Positions 1 through 10,500 of a stretch of 64,000 nucleotides of DNA are shown piece by piece. Under the pieces are notes generated by a model. It made no database searches. It was not told the origin of the DNA and saw nothing but the letters and a program-made list of their open reading frames with translations. The DNA is taken from the NCBI GenBank assembly GCA_003134995.1, contig PLDC01000018.1, positions 124,001 through 188,000 on the forward strand. The letters are read 5' to 3'. How positions within the stretch are numbered: the stretch's first letter is position 1; every line of letters starts with the position of its first letter. The translations under genes and the position numbers were made by a program. Source of the DNA: Acidobacteriaceae bacterium (lineage in GTDB: Bacteria; Acidobacteriota; Terriglobia; Terriglobales; Acidobacteriaceae).

Positions 1-2835
1 GCGCCTAAGATCTCGCAACTCAATGGCGTTGGACTGGTAACCATCAGCGGCGGGCAAAAGCCTGCGGTTCGCATTCAAGCCAATCCTGAGGCGCTGTCAT
101 CCTACGGCATCAACCTGGAGGACCTGCGCACTGCGCTAACGCAGGCCAGCGTGAACGCGGCAAAGGGAAATTTCGACGGGCCGCGCCAAGATTATCAGAT
201 CGACGCCAACGATCAACTTGTGACGACCGACGACTATCGCAAGGTTGTCGTCGCCTACCGCAACGGCGCACCCGTGATGCTCACCGACGTTGCCAACATT
301 GTGAATGGCGTCGAGAACAATAATCAGGCCGCGTGGATGAACCAAACTCCAGCCGTGATTCTAAATGTCCAGCGCCAGCCGGGGGCAAACACGATCAGCG
401 TGGTCAAGAGTATCAAGCAATTGTTGCCGCAGCTTACGAATAGTCTGCCCAAGGGCATTCAGGTAACCACCCTTACTGACCTTACAACCGCCATTGAAGC
501 CTCGGTTTCCGACGTTAAGTTCGAATTGATGTTGACCGTCGGGCTCGTCGTGCTGGTTATCTTTCTTTTCTTGCGAAGTCTCTATGCCACAATCATCCCA
601 AGCGTCGCTGTGCCGCTGTCGCTGATCGGAACCTTCGCGGCGATGTACGTCCTCGGCTACAGCTTGGATAATTTATCGCTGATGGCGCTGACTATTTCCA
701 CCGGCTTCGTAGTGGACGATGCCATCGTGATGATCGAAAACATCGCGCGCTATATCGAAGCCGGCGACCCTCCCATGGAAGCGGCGCTCAAGGGCGCTGA
801 ACAAATTGGTTTCACCATTCTGTCGCTGACCGTCTCGCTAATCGCAGTATTGATTCCGCTCTTATTTATGGGAGACGTTGTTGGCCGCTTGTTTCGAGAA
901 TTCGCTGTAACCCTTGCCGTCACCATTCTCGTGTCGGCCGTTGTTTCGCTTACGCTCACACCAATGATGAGCGCGCGAATCCTGCGCCACCAGCCGAAAG
1001 ATCAGCAAGGACGCGTCTATAAAGCTTCCGAGCGCGTCTTCGAGAGCATGATTGCTTTCTACGGCCGCACGCTGAGTTTTGTCCTTAAATTCCAGACGAT
1101 CACGTTGTTGGTTGCGGTTGCCACGTTAATGCTCACAATTTTCCTTTACATCATTATTCCCAAAGGATTCTTCCCGGTCCAGGACACCGGAGTTATTCAA
1201 GCGATATCGCAGGCCCCGCAAACCATTGGCTCAAAGGCCATGGCGCTGAAGCAGCAGGAACTCGCAAAGCTGATACTGGAAGATCCGGCCGTCGAAAGTC
1301 TTTCGTCTTTTATTGGTGCGGACGGAACGAACACCACAACCAACAGCGGTCGAATGTCGATCAATTTAAAGCCGCTCGACCAGCGCAGCCTGAGCGCCGC
1401 AGAAGTCATCCGCCGGCTTACGTCAAAACTGGATCAGGTGCAGGGCATCGAACTCTACATGCAGCCAGTGCAGAACATTTCTGTGGATGATCGCGTCAGC
1501 CGCACGCAGTACCAATACACGCTAGAAGATCCCGACGCGAACGAACTCGACGACTGGACCAACCGCTTCGTGGGTCGTCTCAAGCAGTTGCCGGAACTGG
1601 AAGATGTCGCGACCGATCAGCAAACTGGAGGCCTTGCCGTATCACTAATCATCGATAGGGTCACGGCCTCGCGATTGGGCATTGCGCCCTCCACCATCGA
1701 TAACACTCTGTACGACGCCTTCGGCCAGCGGCAGATCAACACGATGTACACGCAAGTAAATCAGTACCATGTCGTTCTCGAGAGCGATCCGCAATTTCAA
1801 CTCGATCCCAACAAACTGAATCATCTCTATATCCAGTCCAACGCGTCGGCGAATGCGACTGGCACCGGAGCCTCCACCTCGTTTGCGGCCTCCGGAGCCT
1901 CCGCAGCGGGCTCGAATGCTCTGACTTCGTCGGCGCTCTACACTCCATCAGCAAATACTCTTGCTCCACCGGCCACTGCGCTTACGCCGACTACACCTTC
2001 AACGTCGAATAACGGAGCAAACTCCGCCGGCACGACTAGCTCGACTTTAAGTAGTGCCGTACCGCTAAGCGCTTTCTCCCACTTCGAAAAAACGACAGAG
2101 GCGCTCGCCATCACCCACCAGGGTCAATTTCCTGCGATCACCGTGTCGTTCAATCTAGCCCCGAACGCCGCGCTGGGCGAGGCTATTACGGCCGTCAACA
2201 AGGTGCAGAAAGATATGCACATGCCCGCCAGCCTGCAGGCCGGCTTTCAAGGCACGGCGGCCTCCTTCACGAACTCGCTGTCCAATGAACCTATTCTCAT
2301 TCTTGCCGCGCTGGTCACGGTGTACATCGTGCTAGGCGTTTTGTACGAAAGCTTTATCCACCCCATTACCATTCTCTCCACGCTCCCTTCCGCGGGTGTC
2401 GGCGCCTTTCTTGCGTTGATCCTCTTTCATCAGGATTTAAGCGTGGTCGCGATTATCGGCATCGTGCTACTGATCGGCATCGTGAAAAAGAACGGCATCA
2501 TGATGGTCGACTTCGCGCTCGAAGCCGAACGCCAGCATGGCAAGAGCGCGACCGATGCCATCTATGAGGCCTGCCTGCTTCGCTTCCGCCCCATTATGAT
2601 GACCACAATGGCCGCGCTGCTGGGCGGACTACCACTCGCTCTCGGAAGCGGTTTCGGCTCCGAGTTGCGCCGTCCGCTGGGCATCGCCATGGTCGGCGGA
2701 CTGCTCCTAAGCCAGGCGCTTACGCTCTACACCACGCCTGTCATCTATATCTTTTTCGATAATCTTGCGCACCGCTTTGCCCCCGGCCCAAAGAAAATAA
2801 AAACCGCCGAGGCAGAGCAGGCAGGGCCAGCATGA
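1..2835 (+). CDS. RND (HAE1-type) multidrug efflux permease, 5' end outside window
   Basis: Inner-membrane proton-driven efflux pump of the AcrB/MdtB-MdtC superfamily. The frame is open from base 1, so about 100 N-terminal residues lie outside. The paired aspartates of TM4 are visible in GFVVDDAIVMIEN (about nt 703-742), and C-terminal helices contain GIVLLIGIVKKNGIMMVDFAL-type RND sequence. A Ser/Thr/Ala/Gly-rich stretch of about 80 residues (nt 1840-2085) sits in the periplasmic docking region, where relatives are shorter. The stop overlaps the next start as ATGA, indicating translational coupling. Together with the next two genes this resembles an MdtBC-OMF operon; the membrane-fusion subunit would be upstream. 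Substrate unknown. Confidence 0.93.
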   Translation, partial: APKISQLNGVGLVTISGGQKPAVRIQANPEALSSYGINLEDLRTALTQASVNAAKGNFDGPRQDYQIDANDQLVTTDDYRKVVVAYRNGAPVMLTDVANIVNGVENNNQAAWMNQTPAVILNVQRQPGANTISVVKSIKQLLPQLTNSLPKGIQVTTLTDLTTAIEASVSDVKFELMLTVGLVVLVIFLFLRSLYATIIPSVAVPLSLIGTFAAMYVLGYSLDNLSLMALTISTGFVVDDAIVMIENIARYIEAGDPPMEAALKGAEQIGFTILSLTVSLIAVLIPLLFMGDVVGRLFREFAVTLAVTILVSAVVSLTLTPMMSARILRHQPKDQQGRVYKASERVFESMIAFYGRTLSFVLKFQTITLLVAVATLMLTIFLYIIIPKGFFPVQDTGVIQAISQAPQTIGSKAMALKQQELAKLILEDPAVESLSSFIGADGTNTTTNSGRMSINLKPLDQRSLSAAEVIRRLTSKLDQVQGIELYMQPVQNISVDDRVSRTQYQYTLEDPDANELDDWTNRFVGRLKQLPELEDVATDQQTGGLAVSLIIDRVTASRLGIAPSTIDNTLYDAFGQRQINTMYTQVNQYHVVLESDPQFQLDPNKLNHLYIQSNASANATGTGASTSFAASGASAAGSNALTSSALYTPSANTLAPPATALTPTTPSTSNNGANSAGTTSSTLSSAVPLSAFSHFEKTTEALAITHQGQFPAITVSFNLAPNAALGEAITAVNKVQKDMHMPASLQAGFQGTAASFTNSLSNEPILILAALVTVYIVLGVLYESFIHPITILSTLPSAGVGAFLALILFHQDLSVVAIIGIVLLIGIVKKNGIMMVDFALEAERQHGKSATDAIYEACLLRFRPIMMTTMAALLGGLPLALGSGFGSELRRPLGIAMVGGLLLSQALTLYTTPVIYIFFDNLAHRFAPGPKKIKTAEAEQAGPA

Positions 2836-5800
2836 ACCTGTCGTCGCCATTTATTCTCCGGCCAGTGGCTACCACGCTGCTCACCGTCGCGGTTGCCCTT
2901 GCCGGGGCGATTGCGTTTACAGTGTTGCCAGTCGCGCCGTTGCCCGAGGTCGACTTCCCCACGATCTCAGTCAGTGCAAGCCTGCCGGGAGGCAGCGCCG
3001 AGATTATGGCGTCATCTGTCGCAACGCCACTGGAGCGCCAGTTCGGTCACATGGCCGGCGTCACGGAGATGACCTCCTCCAGTACGCTCGGCAGCACATC
3101 CATCACGATTCAATTCGATCTTAGCCGAGACATCGATGGCGCGGCGCGCGATGTGGAAGCCGCCATCAACGCCGCACGCACCTATCTGCCTGCAAACCTG
3201 CCAGGCAATCCGACGTATCGCAAAGTCAATCCCGCAGATGCGCCGATTATGATTCTCGGACTGACCTCCGACAAGTTCGGCCCAGCGAAACTGTACGACG
3301 AAGCCTCGACTGTTCTTGAACAGAAGCTGTCGCAAATTCAAGGCGTAGGCCAGGTCACTGTGGGAGGCGGCGCGTTGCCTTCGGTGCGTGTGGAAGCAAA
3401 CCCCACACAGCTCGCCTCTTACGGACTTACGCTGGCAAATCTGCAATCTGTCCTAAGCCTGCAAAACGCCGACCTGGCTAAAGGCCAGATCACCGACGGC
3501 AATGTCACCGCGGACATTCTGGCCAACGATCAGATCTCGCTCGCCGCGGATTACAAGCCGCTCATCGTCGGCTACAAGAACGGCGCGGCCGTTCATCTTT
3601 CCGATGTTGCCGACGTAGTCGATTCCGTGCAGAATGTCCGGGCTGCGGGCTACTTGAACGGCAAGCGCTCGGTCACGGTCATCATTTTTCGTCAGCCCGG
3701 CGCCAACATCATTAACACGGTCGATCGCATCACGGCGCAACTGCCGTCAATCAAGGCATCGATTCCGCTCGGTATCGACACCACCGTCGTTCTTGATCGC
3801 ACCACAACCATCCGCGCCTCGGTCAGCGACGTCGAGCGCACGCTGATCATTTCCATCGCTCTCGTCATCGTTGTCGTGTTTGTTTTTCTGCGCAATGGCC
3901 GTGCCACGCTCATTCCCGCCGTCGCTGTTCCGGTTTCGCTGGTCGGCACGTTCGCAGTGATGTATCTGCTCAACTACAGTCTCGACAACCTCTCGCTGAT
4001 GGCACTGACAATCGCCACGGGATTTGTGGTCGACGATGCCATCGTGGTGATGGAAAACATTTCCCGCCATCTCGAAGATGGAATGAAGCCCTTCGCCGCG
4101 GCGCTGAAGGGCGCGGAGGAAATCGGATACACCGTCTTCACCATCAGCATTTCGCTCATCGCCGTTTTCATCCCTCTTCTGATGATGGGTGGAATCGTTG
4201 GCCGTCTCTTCCGCGAGTTTGCCGTCACTCTTTCGACGGCCGTCTTCGTGTCGATGATCATCTCTCTGACCACGACGCCGATGATGTGCGCGTACCTGCT
4301 GAAAGACGAGCGCAAGGAAAAGCATGGCCGCCTTTACATGGCCAGCGAAAAAGTCTTCGACGGCATGCTGTCGCTGTATAGCAGCAGCCTGCGCTGGGTG
4401 CTGGAACATCCCTGGCCTACCATCGTTGTGCTAATCATCACAATAGCGCTCAACGTGGTGCTGGGTTTCAAAATACCCAAGGGTTTTTTCCCGGTGGAGG
4501 ACACGGGAGCCATTCAGGGCAGCGTTCGCGGGCCACAGGATTCCTCTTTCCCGGCTATGAATGACTCCATTCGGCAGATTGGCGAAGTGATCAAGAAAGA
4601 CTCTGCTGTCGCCAACGTGATTGCGTTTACCGGCGGTGGCGGCGCAACCAATACCGGCTCCCTCTACATTGCGCTCAAGCCGCTGGCCGACCGCGACGTA
4701 AGCGCCACGCAGATCATTGCCCGCCTGCGCCCTCAATTGAACCATCTGCCGGTAGCTTCGGCATTCCTGCAAGCCGCGCAAGATCTCCGCATCGGTGGAC
4801 GTTCCAGCAATGCCATGTACCAGTACACGCTCCAATCCGACACGGTGCGCGGCCTTTCCAAGTGGGGACCAATCATCACCAGTGAAATGCAGCACCTGCC
4901 CGGCTTTCAGGATGTAAGTTCAGACCAGCAGAACGGCGGCCTCGATGAGTTGCTGACTTATGACCGCGTTACCGCAGCCAAGCTCGGCATCACCGCGCAG
5001 TCGCTGGATTCAACCCTCTACGGCGCATTCGGCCAGTCTGAAGTTTCCATCATCTACACGCAGTTGAATCAGTACTACGTGGTGCTCGAAGTTGCACCGA
5101 AGTATTGGGAAAGCCCGGAAGGACTGAAAGACATCTATCTTCACAGTAGTGCCGGCGGAAATATTCCGTTGCAGACCGTGGCCACGGGCAAAGCCAACAC
5201 GACCCCGCTCGCTATCAACCATACCGGGTTATTCCCGTCGGTCACTATATCGTTTAACCTCGCGCCGAACTTATCTCTGAGCGACGCTACGGACGCCATA
5301 GCCCAGATGCAGAAGCGTCTCGGCACGCCTTCCAGCCTGCAAGGTTTTTTTGCCGGAACCTTGCTGGCCTACCAGCAATCTCTGAGCACCGAGCCGTGGC
5401 TGATCGGCACCGCACTGATCGCCGTCTATATCATTCTGGGTATCTTGTACGAGAGCCTGGTCCATCCCTTGACGATCATCTCGAGTCTGTTTTCGGCCAG
5501 CGCAGGCGCTATGCTCGCCTTGATGCTCTTTAAGGAGGATTTGAATATCATTTCCATTATTGGGATCGTTCTGCTGATCGGAATCGTAAAAAAGAATGCG
5601 ATCATGATGATCGATTTCGCTCTTCAGGTGGAGCGGCAGGAAGGGAAGCGGCCCGTCGATTCGATTTTCGAAGCTTGCCTGCTGCGTTTCCGTCCTATCC
5701 TGATGACTACGATGGCAGCGTTATTGGGTGCACTGCCATTGGCTATGGGAACAGGCACGGGATCGGAACTTCGCCGCCCGCTCGGCATCACGATTGTGGG

Positions 5801-5927
5801 CGGACTGATCCTGAGCCAAATGCTTACACTTTATACAACTCCTGTTGTCTATCTCGAGTTCGACCGGCTGCGGCTGTGGGTGCAGAGGAAAACGCGACAT
5901 GCTTCACCGATTCCGGAGGCTGTCTAG
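2832..5927 (+). CDS. RND (HAE1-type) multidrug efflux permease, second of a tandem pair
   Basis: Full-length RND inner-membrane pump (1031 aa, the usual size) homologous to the gene before it. The N-terminus NLSSPFILRPVATTLLTVAVAL is the typical first helix. The proton-relay aspartates are in TGFVVDDAIVVMEN (about residues 395-410), and KGFFPVEDTG opens the second periplasmic half. It lacks the low-complexity insertion of its partner. Coupled to the upstream gene by a 4-nt overlap. Two unlike RND subunits in tandem suggest a heterotrimer of the MdtB/MdtC kind (inference). The outer-membrane channel gene follows within about 40 nt. Confidence 0.95.
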   Translation: MNLSSPFILRPVATTLLTVAVALAGAIAFTVLPVAPLPEVDFPTISVSASLPGGSAEIMASSVATPLERQFGHMAGVTEMTSSSTLGSTSITIQFDLSRDIDGAARDVEAAINAARTYLPANLPGNPTYRKVNPADAPIMILGLTSDKFGPAKLYDEASTVLEQKLSQIQGVGQVTVGGGALPSVRVEANPTQLASYGLTLANLQSVLSLQNADLAKGQITDGNVTADILANDQISLAADYKPLIVGYKNGAAVHLSDVADVVDSVQNVRAAGYLNGKRSVTVIIFRQPGANIINTVDRITAQLPSIKASIPLGIDTTVVLDRTTTIRASVSDVERTLIISIALVIVVVFVFLRNGRATLIPAVAVPVSLVGTFAVMYLLNYSLDNLSLMALTIATGFVVDDAIVVMENISRHLEDGMKPFAAALKGAEEIGYTVFTISISLIAVFIPLLMMGGIVGRLFREFAVTLSTAVFVSMIISLTTTPMMCAYLLKDERKEKHGRLYMASEKVFDGMLSLYSSSLRWVLEHPWPTIVVLIITIALNVVLGFKIPKGFFPVEDTGAIQGSVRGPQDSSFPAMNDSIRQIGEVIKKDSAVANVIAFTGGGGATNTGSLYIALKPLADRDVSATQIIARLRPQLNHLPVASAFLQAAQDLRIGGRSSNAMYQYTLQSDTVRGLSKWGPIITSEMQHLPGFQDVSSDQQNGGLDELLTYDRVTAAKLGITAQSLDSTLYGAFGQSEVSIIYTQLNQYYVVLEVAPKYWESPEGLKDIYLHSSAGGNIPLQTVATGKANTTPLAINHTGLFPSVTISFNLAPNLSLSDATDAIAQMQKRLGTPSSLQGFFAGTLLAYQQSLSTEPWLIGTALIAVYIILGILYESLVHPLTIISSLFSASAGAMLALMLFKEDLNIISIIGIVLLIGIVKKNAIMMIDFALQVERQEGKRPVDSIFEACLLRFRPILMTTMAALLGALPLAMGTGTGSELRRPLGITIVGGLILSQMLTLYTTPVVYLEFDRLRLWVQRKTRHASPIPEAV

Positions 5928-5967
5928 AGCGGTGTTGAAAATGAATTTGCTGGTTAAGCGGGACGTT

Positions 5968-7527
5968 ATGAATATCTTTGCGAGGAACTTAAGATTGCGA
6001 ACACGCGGGTGGATCATCGGGCTAGGTGCGGTCGCGCTCCTGTTTATTTTACCGGGCTGCGTGGTCGGACCGAAATATCACCCGCCCGCGCCCCAGGCCC
6101 CGGCTCCGGCCTATAAAGAATCCCCCACCAACGCGCAGGATAACGGTGACTGGACCGTGGCCCAGCCCGCCGACGCGAAGCTGCGCGGCAAGTGGTGGGA
6201 GATCTTCAACGACCCCGAACTGAACGCCCTCGAAGAACAACTGGATATCAACAATCAGAACATCAAGCAATACTTCGAGAACTACATGGAAGCTCGCGCC
6301 ATCGTTCGCGAAGCCCGTTCGCAATACTTTCCTACGCTGACCGCAGCGCCTGCGATCACTCACTCGCGAGCATCGGCGAATGTGGGCGCGCCGTCGAGCA
6401 CAACTGGCGGCACGACGACTACTTCTACTCCACAACTCCAGTCCACTCTGTACACTCTGCCGCTGGAAGCCTCATGGGAGCCCGATCTTTGGGGTAAGGT
6501 TCGCAACACTGTGCGCCAAGCGCAGTACGCTGCTCAAGTCAGCGCCGCCGAACTCGAGAACGAACGTCTGACTGAACAAGCCAGCCTGGCACAATATTTC
6601 TTCGAGATTCGCGGCCAGGATAAATTGCAGCAGATCTTTGACGAAACCGTTGCGGCCGATCAGAAAGCCTACGATCTGACCCGTTCGCTTTATGAAACCG
6701 GCATCGACGACGAAATCTCCGTGGTCGAATCCGAGACCACGCTGCGCAACGCGCAGGCCGGCGCAACTAATGTTGGAGTCGCCCGCGCGCAGTATGAGCA
6801 CGCAATTGCCGTTCTCATTGGCAAGGCCGCCACTAACTTCTCTATTCCCGCAAAGCCGATGACCGTCGCACCGCCGCCGATTCCAGTGGGCGTGCCTTCA
6901 GAATTGCTCGAGCGCCGGCCCGACGTTGCCGCCGCCGAACGCACCATGGCCGAAGCCAATGCATCCATCGGCATCGCGTATGCAGCTTATTATCCGAACC
7001 TGACTCTTACAGCCGAAGGTGGCTTTGAAAGTTCAGTTTTCCATCGCTGGTTCACCTGGCCGAGCCGTTTCTGGTCTGTAGGTTCGTCGCTCTCGGAAAC
7101 TCTTTTCGATGCCGGCCTGCGCCGCGCGACCGTCCAGCAATACGTCGCAACCTACAATTCTGATCTCGCCGCTTATCGTCAGACAGTGCTCTCGGCATTT
7201 CAACAGGTGGAGGATGGTCTTGCCGAAGTTCGCATCTTGTCGAAGGAAATTCAGCAAGAGCAGCAGGCCGTAGACTCCGCTCAAGTTTTCCTCAAGCTCG
7301 AACAGGCGCGATACGAAACTGGAGTCGATCCCTACATCGATGTGCTCATCGCGCAGACCACCGTGCTTTCCGATCAGCAGACTCTGAATAATCTTCAGGT
7401 GCAGCAGATGACCTACGCGGTAGCGCTGGTCGAGGCCCTTGGCGGCGGTTGGGATCGTTCGCAGTTGCCTACTCCGCACCAGGTGACAGAGAAACCTCCC
7501 GCGTCAGAAACCACCAAGCAAGAATAG
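5968..7527 (+). CDS. Outer-membrane efflux lipoprotein (OprM/NodT-type OMF)
   Basis: Outer-membrane channel of the RND tripartite pump. From the ATG at 5968 the protein (519 aa) starts with a basic region, a hydrophobic stretch and the lipobox LPGC (Cys31), followed by VVGPKYHPP, the hallmark of OprM/NodT lipoproteins. Two OEP repeats of about 200 residues follow (roughly 60-250 and 275-470), with the PSELLERRPDVAAAER motif between them. Upstream ATGs at 5845 and 5941 are in frame but would bury the signal peptide. It is the last gene of the efflux operon; a strong hairpin terminator begins three bases after the stop. Confidence 0.93.
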   Translation: MNIFARNLRLRTRGWIIGLGAVALLFILPGCVVGPKYHPPAPQAPAPAYKESPTNAQDNGDWTVAQPADAKLRGKWWEIFNDPELNALEEQLDINNQNIKQYFENYMEARAIVREARSQYFPTLTAAPAITHSRASANVGAPSSTTGGTTTTSTPQLQSTLYTLPLEASWEPDLWGKVRNTVRQAQYAAQVSAAELENERLTEQASLAQYFFEIRGQDKLQQIFDETVAADQKAYDLTRSLYETGIDDEISVVESETTLRNAQAGATNVGVARAQYEHAIAVLIGKAATNFSIPAKPMTVAPPPIPVGVPSELLERRPDVAAAERTMAEANASIGIAYAAYYPNLTLTAEGGFESSVFHRWFTWPSRFWSVGSSLSETLFDAGLRRATVQQYVATYNSDLAAYRQTVLSAFQQVEDGLAEVRILSKEIQQEQQAVDSAQVFLKLEQARYETGVDPYIDVLIAQTTVLSDQQTLNNLQVQQMTYAVALVEALGGGWDRSQLPTPHQVTEKPPASETTKQE

Positions 7528-7529
7528 AA

Positions 7530-7566
7530 AAAGCGAAGGACCCCGTTACTCGGGGTCCTTCGCTTT
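7530..7566. terminator. Bidirectional rho-independent terminator
   Basis: A perfect 15-bp stem (aaagcgaaggacccc / ggggtccttcgcttt) with a 7-nt loop. It is flanked by A residues on the left and T residues on the right, so it can work on both strands. It lies between the convergent efflux operon and the minor-pilin operon. Confidence 0.9.
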
Positions 7567-7579
7567 ATTCTGCGCAGCG

Positions 7580-10500
7580 TTAATTGGTGCGCGCGAACTG
7601 GTTCTGACGGTAACTCAGGTTGTCCACGTTCCGGAACATCGGAGTTCCGGGCGGCAGGTTCGACGGCAACGAGAACAACGGGTCGAACACATAATTACGG
7701 TTCGGCGGGTTGTAGACGGTGTTGCAGCACTTGAAAGTGCCAGTCGCGTAAGTCGCGTAGTAGAGGCTGACCAGAGAGCCTTTGTAATTCAACGTCTGCT
7801 GCGACGTCTGGCCGCCCCAATCCTCGAGGAAGCGGAGGAAGTTATGAATTCCACCGTCCATCCCGAAAGAAAACTCCGGATTCTGGGTCGTATTCAGGAA
7901 CGCGATATTCTTGCCGCCAGCAATCGCCACGCGATAGTGCGTGGTAACTGCAATTCTGTTATTCGGGACAGCGGGAACACTTTGGCCGCCCGGATTGATC
8001 GGGTTCACCAAACTTCCGGAATACAGCGCTCCGGTTTGTCCGGCATCCTGCCAGTTGTTTGAAAGCACCGTAACCGCGTCCGCAATCACGGCTGCAGCTG
8101 CGTGGTTAGGCTCTGCCCCAGGAGGAGTGTTCCACGTGGGATCATAAGTGGCATTGCCGGGAGTGCAGTCGGCAGTTCCAGCCGCGGTGCAGTTCGAATT
8201 GTAATTTCCCTGAATGTAGACCGGGTTTTCTGAGCCCACCGTAAAGCCGCCGCAAGCGGTTGGGCTCGCCACACTCTGCGCGCAATTGTTAGTCGCATTG
8301 CCCGGAGGCATCGTCGGCAAATTGCCCAGCGATCCATCCACCAGTTTTAGCGCGTGGCGCGCACCCGTCACACGGTTCGCGCGTCCCACCGTGAAAGTCT
8401 GAATCCGCGGAGAAAACGGGTTGTGCGGCAGCGTGACGTCTGTAGCTGTTGTAGTTAGGCTACCAAAAGCATCGCCCACTGTGACTGCGCCGTAGGTAGT
8501 GACCGTACCGTCGTTCCATTGTTCTGTGTCTTCCGGAGAAACGCCGTTGTAGTTGACCGGCTCCAGTGTTCCATTCGGAGCAAAGGGTGACCCGGCAGCG
8601 TAATTAACCACATCCTCGAAGCCGTAAGCGCCGAGCAAAATGTTGCTCGGATTGTGCGCGAGGTTGGGATCGTACTGCATGCCCCGCCGATCCGAGAAGT
8701 AAAGCACATATCCGTTCTGCGTGCTGAAGTTCACCGTGTTTCCGGTGGTGCCAGTCTGGCCGAGGAGCCAGCGCCTCAGGTTGCCCACATCCAATTCAAC
8801 GCAGTTGATGATGCCGTTGGCCGTACCTGTTCCAACAGGTTGGCTCACATCGTTATTCTCTCCCTCACGCGCGTCATAAAGGTTGATAGGGTACCAGTTG
8901 TATTGTGAATTTGCGCCGGAGTTCACTAGGGGCGTGGTGGTGATTGCTCCGTTGGCGACCGAGGTGAATGATATGGCATCCCCGGCGCTGATCGTTCCGT
9001 TGCCGTTGCGATCCGCGGTTTGCTGGAAGTACAGAATCGCGTTCTTGTGATCGGTCAGGAAGTTGCTTCCGGTTGTGCCGAGCGTGTTCGTGGCCTGCGC
9101 CGCGGCAGAGCCGGGTGCCATGGGCACCTGTAATCCTCGGGCAAAGCCCAGTTGCAGCCACTCCTTGGTGACGCCCGTCCACAAGCCAGTGCTGGAGTTC
9201 AGCACTTCGACCAGCAACCAGCCGTTGACGATCGGCCACTCGGCCTGAGTTGTATTGTGCGCGGCGGTAGTGCCTCCGGGCACCCACGGCGGCCAAATGA
9301 AATTGGTATCGCCATTCGTGCACGCGTGCCCGACAGAGCCGCCGCCTGTGGTTCCGCAAGCGCTTTCACCGAAGTAGTAGGTATTTCCGTTGACGAGGAT
9401 TCCGCTCTGCGCTCCACCCGTCGTCGCGAACGGTCCCGCCGTGTTTACGAACTCAGAGGCGGGAACCATGCTGGCTAATTCCACATCCTGAGTTGTGTCT
9501 CCATTCCATCCGGGCAGATGCAGATCGGCCTCTTTATCGCTGAGCAGGATGCGAATCTGAGCTTCGTTGGCTAAACGCGAACCGCCGAGCAAAGAAGTTG
9601 TGGATTCGCCCGGCGGCGGCCGTCGGATAATCTGAAAGGGAAACGTCGTTCCATTCACAAAGGGAAGCGTCAGATCGCTGGCGCCGGTTCCGTTGGGGCC
9701 ATTCGTGGTGCCCGGCGGAGTGCCGTTGCCATCGATGATGTAGCCGTTATATGGCGTACCGAGAGAAACGTTGTACCAGGGCGCGAACTGAGCTGAGGCG
9801 TGGCCGCCAGTGACGCTGCCATCGACCGAACCGAGACTTGTAGTAGCGATGTCAACGCAAGTAGCGCTGGGCGAGGCGGACGCGACGTTGCCCAACTGTG
9901 TCGCACAACCGCCGCTCGTGGTCGGAATCATGACCGTGCCGCCGTTATCGTTGCCCGCGGAAATTACTCCGTTATCCATCTGTTCGCGGATCACGTTGCC
10001 GAAGGCGCTGATCTTGTCGCCGAAAACCAGGTTGTAGCCATCCGCTACGCCTAAGTAGAGATCGCCATTCGTGTGCACGCGTCCGGCGAAGGCGAGGTTG
10101 GGACTGCGCCCGAAGAAACAATCTCCATCGCAAAACACACCGAACTGAAAGACCGGAATCAGCGCCACTTCAGCGGTGCGAGTCATGCTCACCGTTTCAG
10201 TGTTGCCCACAATGCGTTGCGCGGTGACGTTCATCGTCACCGGGATGATCTGCGCGTACAGGCCAGCGTCCGGTCCGGATTGGATTGGTCCCCACACAGG
10301 AGACAGCGGCGCAGTGCAAGGATTCGCCGCTCCCGGCGTGACTGGCGTTACGTTATAAGCTCCATCCGTACCGGTGAAGCTGATGGTCGGATCCCAGGTC
10401 GGAGGAGTGTTGCTCACGGCGCAAATTTGCGTGGCGGTCGGCGCCTGAATGTTCTGGAAAGTCGTCGCCAGGTCAGAGGTCATCTTTTCCATGGCGCCTT

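Noticed and set aside
3747-4409. Long minus-strand open frame opposite the second RND gene
   Set aside because: Lies entirely within a clear RND gene; Arg/His/Asp-rich translation typical of the antisense frame in GC-rich DNA.
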